Shown here: positions 43,917 to 47,140 of the stretch, piece by piece
Numbering within the stretch: position 1 is the stretch's first letter
Layout of the letters: the number at the start of each line of letters is the position of its first letter
Assembly (NCBI GenBank): GCA_012519985.1
Contig: JAAYPC010000080.1
Span: 1 to 47,140 of the forward strand
Reading direction: 5' to 3'
Source of the DNA: Fibrobacter sp.
GTDB lineage: Bacteria; Fibrobacterota; Chitinivibrionia; Chitinivibrionales; Chitinispirillaceae
DNA: 47,140 nt
Translations under genes and position numbers: made by a program
The notes under the pieces: model-generated
What the model was told of the DNA's origin: nothing
Databases searched by the model: none
What the model saw: the letters and a program-made list of their open reading frames with translations, nothing else

Positions 43917-43932
43917 TGGCATGGTAATTGCA
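43917..43932 (+). promoter_or_regulatory. Second sigma54 (RpoN) -24/-12 promoter
   Basis: TGGCAT (43917-43922), GGTAA, TTGCA (43928-43932): one mismatch from consensus with correct 5-bp spacing. It is 46 bp before the next ATG. Upstream are a perfect AACAATTGTT palindrome (43840-43849) and ATCAACAAA (43805-43813), possible enhancer sites. Confidence 0.78.
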
Positions 43933-43978
43933 CGTATGGCTCAAAAAACCTTTAGAAAAGTAAGAAGGACTGAACAGG

Positions 43979-44341
43979 ATGTACTCACTTCAGACGACAA
44001 AAGCTTTATGGTTGACCAGTGACGGATTGCGGCAGTACATTGATGTGGATGTAATACAATTCACAAAAAAATCATTTGAGCTGCATATCAGGTCTGCTAA
44101 TGGTAATGAAATTAAATGTAATTTAGTATCCGATGATGGATTTAATTATTACAGTAATGTCAATCAGAGTGTTACTCCCTATTCGTTTCATCTCAGATGT
44201 TTCTTTAACGATTTGAATATTCTCTTATATGGTAATTGGAAAAAAGGTGGCCATGAAGGTGAATTGTGTATTCATGCTACATCTAAAATATTGATTTCTG
44301 ATCATAATCCGGATTTTCCAGAATTACCGCCTGCGGCGTAA
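43979..44341 (+). CDS. Small GNW-motif protein A (unknown family)
   Basis: A 120-residue soluble, beta-rich protein with no recognised family. Its C-terminal part NILLYGNWKKGGHEGELCIH, followed by ATSK, aligns with RIIVLAGNWKCGGRQGEWYI plus EGTSK of the protein at 45443. The two are paralogues around a conserved GNWxxGGxxGE core. The first gene under the second sigma54 promoter, it is followed 20 bp later by the 346-residue gene. A terminal LPPAA tail is unique to this copy. There is no signal peptide. Function unknown. Confidence 0.75.
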   Translation: MYSLQTTKALWLTSDGLRQYIDVDVIQFTKKSFELHIRSANGNEIKCNLVSDDGFNYYSNVNQSVTPYSFHLRCFFNDLNILLYGNWKKGGHEGELCIHATSKILISDHNPDFPELPPAA

Positions 44342-44361
44342 TAACAAGAAGGGTGGTCTAA

Positions 44362-45402
44362 ATGGTAAAAAAAGAAATGTGGACTCCAGAGGAGACATCT
44401 TTTCTGAATGCAGCTTGTGAAAAACTTGCCCAGTCAGGAATGGTTGATTTGTATAAAAAACTGGATGAAAACCTTGTGGCACTTGAGCACCAGGCAAACG
44501 CCCTTGCCCTGTATCCCTCAATACTGGATTCAAACCGTCTGGGAGGTACAGAAAGAAATCTGGAGACTCTGGTTTCTGCATTAAGTGACAGGTACAGAGA
44601 GGAGGATGTTTTCGTATTACCTACTAAGGCTATTCTGGGCAGAAGCTACGAAATAGGTAAAATAAACATCTTTTATATGTTAAAGCGAATTTCAGTTTTG
44701 TTGCCCAAGAACATTGATATTCTTGGCGGAGAAGATCCATTGTCATTTGTCATGAACAGAATGCTATCCATTATGACAGAAGATGTTCTGTTGGATCTGC
44801 TCAGTGATAACGTATTCAAAGCTGCGAAACCTGTCGCTGCAAAGGCACTTGCAGAGATATGGGAAAGACGGATTTCTGCAGATTCGATATCATTTAATCC
44901 GGAACTTAGAAAGATGTGGCTGATAAGACAATCTTCAGTTCCCATCTTTGGCACTCTTATGGGTACTCATGAATACATCGCTCTATGTAAACAGGCTGAT
45001 GATGTCTGTTTGAAGTATATAATGCATTCCTCTGATGTACCAGATGAGGCTTCAGCATTGGAAGAATTCCTTTTTGGGCTCAATTACGAAGAATTGTGTG
45101 ACATAAAAAAAACTATGGCCAGTTCTGGAAAAACCTGCATCGATAGAGATGAAGTGAAAAAGATTATTGGTAATGACAGGCTTTTCTTTTTTGATTCTTC
45201 AGGGGACCCACTCGAGTTATATCGTTTTTTTAATCATCGAAGAAAACAGGCCTTATCAAGGCGACATGCTGGAATGAGAGGACCTATCAGAACTTTTGAA
45301 GAAAACTTCATGGCATTTCTTCTTCTTGAAAAAGATGCATTAAAAAGGAGATCTTTACCGAAAGCAAAGAATAGCTGCGAATCACAGGTAAAAGAAGATT
45401 AG
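44362..45402 (+). CDS. Uncharacterised 346-residue helical protein
   Basis: No family recognised. The protein is predicted soluble and mainly alpha-helical, without a signal peptide, transmembrane helix or known catalytic motif. Notable segments are WTPEETSFLNAACEKLAQSG at the start, DILGGEDPLSFVMNRMLSIM, AAKPVAAKALAEIWERR and a basic stretch FFNHRRKQALSRRHAGMRGP near residue 295. AGAAGGG lies before the ATG. It lies between the two GNW-motif paralogues and is probably co-transcribed with them, which suggests a complex or common pathway. Confidence 0.75.
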   Translation: MVKKEMWTPEETSFLNAACEKLAQSGMVDLYKKLDENLVALEHQANALALYPSILDSNRLGGTERNLETLVSALSDRYREEDVFVLPTKAILGRSYEIGKINIFYMLKRISVLLPKNIDILGGEDPLSFVMNRMLSIMTEDVLLDLLSDNVFKAAKPVAAKALAEIWERRISADSISFNPELRKMWLIRQSSVPIFGTLMGTHEYIALCKQADDVCLKYIMHSSDVPDEASALEEFLFGLNYEELCDIKKTMASSGKTCIDRDEVKKIIGNDRLFFFDSSGDPLELYRFFNHRRKQALSRRHAGMRGPIRTFEENFMAFLLLEKDALKRRSLPKAKNSCESQVKED

Positions 45403-45442
45403 CGGATCCAAGTATCTGCTGTTTTTAAAGGAGCATAAAAAG

Positions 45443-45778
45443 ATGGCTGCAACAAATCATTATTATGGATGGGTAGAAGTAAATAAATCTTTTTACACGA
45501 CTTTTAATGGAAGGCGCTTCTACTGCAATGTTCCAGAACTGTATTTGGGTAGTCAGCAGGCAAAAATGAGAGTCAAATACAGAGATGGAGATGAAGAATA
45601 CTATAGCCTCAAGTCCTCTGATGGTGTGCTGTTTTCGGGTACTATGGGAACAGATGATGATAACAGAGTGGATTTTGAACTTTGGAAGCATGATAGAATC
45701 ATTGTTCTTGCAGGGAATTGGAAATGTGGTGGTCGTCAAGGAGAATGGTATATTGAAGGGACTTCCAAAAACCAGTAA
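45443..45778 (+). CDS. Small GNW-motif protein B (paralogue of A)
   Basis: A 111-residue soluble, beta-rich protein rich in Tyr/Trp, with no recognised family. It shares the GNWxxGGxxGE core and TSK ending with the protein at 43979. The N-terminal halves also match loosely in strand pattern (YGWVEVNKSFYTTF). A strong AAAGGAGC ribosome site lies upstream. It follows the 346-residue gene after 40 bp. The domain could be a small ligand- or polymer-binding barrel; that is speculation from size and strand pattern. Confidence 0.75.
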   Translation: MAATNHYYGWVEVNKSFYTTFNGRRFYCNVPELYLGSQQAKMRVKYRDGDEEYYSLKSSDGVLFSGTMGTDDDNRVDFELWKHDRIIVLAGNWKCGGRQGEWYIEGTSKNQ

Positions 45779-45849
45779 TTTTTGTCTTTGACCAGATAGA
45801 AGATAATATCAACTGCCTGTATGAAGTTGCTTTACAATATGAGGCTATT

Positions 45850-46731
45850 ATGAATCATTCAGAAAATGCATATAGATTTGAAAGTAATAATAATAAAATA
45901 GCTGTAGTTACAAATGGGACAGCTATTGATACAATGGAGTATTCTGTCAAAACTTATATGGAAGCTATTGCTGAAGTATATAAATCAGCAGGTCTGGATA
46001 TCTTTGGAATAGAATTGAACACCCGGAATCTTCTGGAAATAAAAAACAGCATCGTGTCTCTTCAGCAGGATTTCGGGGCAGTACTGATTGCAGGTATTAA
46101 GGCTCCTGGGTGTTATCAGCTTCTGAATATGGTAAAACAAGAGTTGACAATTCCAGTTATTCTGGAGGTCACCGGAGTTGCGGTTGCTATAGGTGCAACG
46201 ATCCTCAATATATCCAAAGACAAGAATAAGTTGCTCAATGAAATGCGGTTTTTGTGTCTGGGTTGTAATGAATTGAAGAGAGCGGTACTGGAGCAGTTAT
46301 TTCTGATTGGTGCAGATCCATCACTGGTGGTTTCCTGCAGAAAGGGCGGTTTTGAATATGCTGCGTATGCATCACACTTTTCTGATATCGTAATGGTTTT
46401 TGATTTCCAATATGAACATATCAAGCGAATTGCAATGGAGTTGCCCAGTAATCCGGTTCTGATGTTACTAAGCCATAATTTAAGCGATCATATTTCGAAA
46501 TTGGCAAAAGTCAGACCTGATGCTTTTATTATTCCTTATGATTCAATTCAAAGTGAAAGCATTGAGGCTGCCTTGTCTGGTCCTTATCTGTTGCGCAATG
46601 CTATAGATCAAAAGTTAAAGAAAATTACTCCCGATATGCTTAAATCCGCTTCTATGTCACTGGTTGAGTTTGCACAATCGAATCGGCTTTTGCCTGAACT
46701 GATGGATTGGCGATCTAAATCGGTTTTCTGA
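45850..46731 (+). CDS. Malic-enzyme-like protein without active-site residues (probable pseudoenzyme)
   Basis: The 293-residue protein aligns with the core of NAD(P) malic enzymes: IAVVTNGTAI corresponds to VAVVTDGTAV, then LDIFGIELNTRN, DFGAVLIAGIKAPGCYQL and ELTIPVILEV match the segments for the metal site and hinge. The key residues are gone. The catalytic Lys of MEGKA reads MEAIA, the metal-binding Glu-Asp of INLEDI reads LIAGI, the Asp pair of FHDDQ reads LEVTG, and the NAD-binding GxGxxG reads LGCNELK. It is therefore a homologue that cannot do malic chemistry, probably a binding or regulatory protein. It ends an apparent sigma54 operon; GAGG precedes the ATG. Confidence 0.75.
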   Translation: MNHSENAYRFESNNNKIAVVTNGTAIDTMEYSVKTYMEAIAEVYKSAGLDIFGIELNTRNLLEIKNSIVSLQQDFGAVLIAGIKAPGCYQLLNMVKQELTIPVILEVTGVAVAIGATILNISKDKNKLLNEMRFLCLGCNELKRAVLEQLFLIGADPSLVVSCRKGGFEYAAYASHFSDIVMVFDFQYEHIKRIAMELPSNPVLMLLSHNLSDHISKLAKVRPDAFIIPYDSIQSESIEAALSGPYLLRNAIDQKLKKITPDMLKSASMSLVEFAQSNRLLPELMDWRSKSVF

Positions 46732-46877
46732 GTATTATATCATTACATTGTAGCTTCTTTTTGATCGATTAATTTCTGAAGACCAAGTCTTTCTCTGGTA
46801 CAATAATTGGTGGCTAATTCTTTTTCCTTTCATAGGTTATCTCTGTAAAAATATCAATGTGGACATGGAGTGCACTT

Positions 46878-47140
46878 ATGATTGAAAACGATAAACCAGT
46901 CAAAATCGGTATAACCGGCTCCTATGGTGGAATGAATATGGGGGATGAGGCTATACTTCAGTCTATTCTGGCGCAAATTAGATGCTCAATTAAGGCAGAG
47001 ATTGTTGTATTCAGCCGTGATCCAGCAGATACATATAGAAGACATAAAGTTGAAAAGAGTGTACCAGTCAGGTCATTAAGCCGCAGGGAATCCGAGTTGA
47101 TAGTAAAGGATTTGGATGTGCTGATTGTGGGAGGAGGGGG
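46878..47140 (+). CDS. Polysaccharide pyruvyl transferase family protein (5' part)
   Basis: The first 87 codons of a gene that continues past the window. IGITGSYGGMNMGDEAILQS is the N-terminal signature of the polysaccharide pyruvyl transferase family (CsaB/WcaK type), which adds pyruvate ketals to cell-wall or exopolysaccharide sugars. VLIVGGGG follows at the second Rossmann strand. A 146-bp gap separates it from the malic-enzyme-like gene, so it may start its own transcript. If linked to the sigma54 cluster, it suggests an envelope polysaccharide output. Confidence 0.85.
   Translation, partial: MIENDKPVKIGITGSYGGMNMGDEAILQSILAQIRCSIKAEIVVFSRDPADTYRRHKVEKSVPVRSLSRRESELIVKDLDVLIVGGG

Overview
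The window looks like chromosomal DNA of a Gram-negative bacterium of the FCB superphylum, most likely Fibrobacterota or Chitinivibrionia. The grounds are inferential: many outer-membrane beta-barrel proteins, an OmpA protein with thrombospondin type 3 repeats, a bacterial geranylgeranylglyceryl-phosphate synthase directly behind alaS, a GH52 beta-xylosidase, and moderate to low GC. No rRNA or tRNA is present to settle the taxonomy.

Left third (1-12.7 kb): the end of a beta-barrel gene, a zinc-ribbon membrane protein, a DUF3047 protein, recA, alaS overlapping the GGGPS gene, an OmpA/TSP3 protein and two tandem paralogous outer-membrane proteins. A 1.3 kb gene-free stretch (12.66-13.98 kb) follows. 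It holds two arrays with a period of about 21 bp and a palindromic repeat.

Middle (14-26 kb): an orphan hisF, a secreted CAP-domain protein, an overlapping signalling operon (CheY-like receiver, CheC phosphatase, PAS-GGDEF), a lipoprotein, a lactate permease, yhbY, uppP, a VOC protein and an rsuA-type pseudouridine synthase. From 22.7 to 25.9 kb lies a decayed tandem duplication of [VOC end - rsuA - outer-membrane protein]. In the second copy the VOC and rsuA genes are only remnants, and both outer-membrane protein copies carry an in-frame TAG.

Housekeeping block (26-34.5 kb): rplM-rpsI-rpsB-tsf-pyrH-frr, a strong terminator, then uppS-cdsA-dxr-rseP. It covers ribosome assembly and recycling, UMP kinase, and isoprenoid, phospholipid and envelope functions. 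Beyond it are an exported superoxide dismutase, a small membrane protein, a helix-hairpin-helix protein and the GH52 xylosidase.

Right end (39.6-47.1 kb): the most novel part. A PAS-GAF histidine kinase and an NtrC-type sigma54 activator lie between two close matches to the -24/-12 sigma54 promoter. One precedes a Rnk/GreA-like gene. The other precedes an apparent operon of two small paralogous proteins sharing a GNWxxGGxxGE motif, an unrecognised 346-residue protein, and a malic-enzyme homologue that has lost its catalytic and metal-binding residues. A polysaccharide pyruvyl transferase gene follows and runs off the end. This may be an undescribed sigma54-controlled signalling or envelope system.
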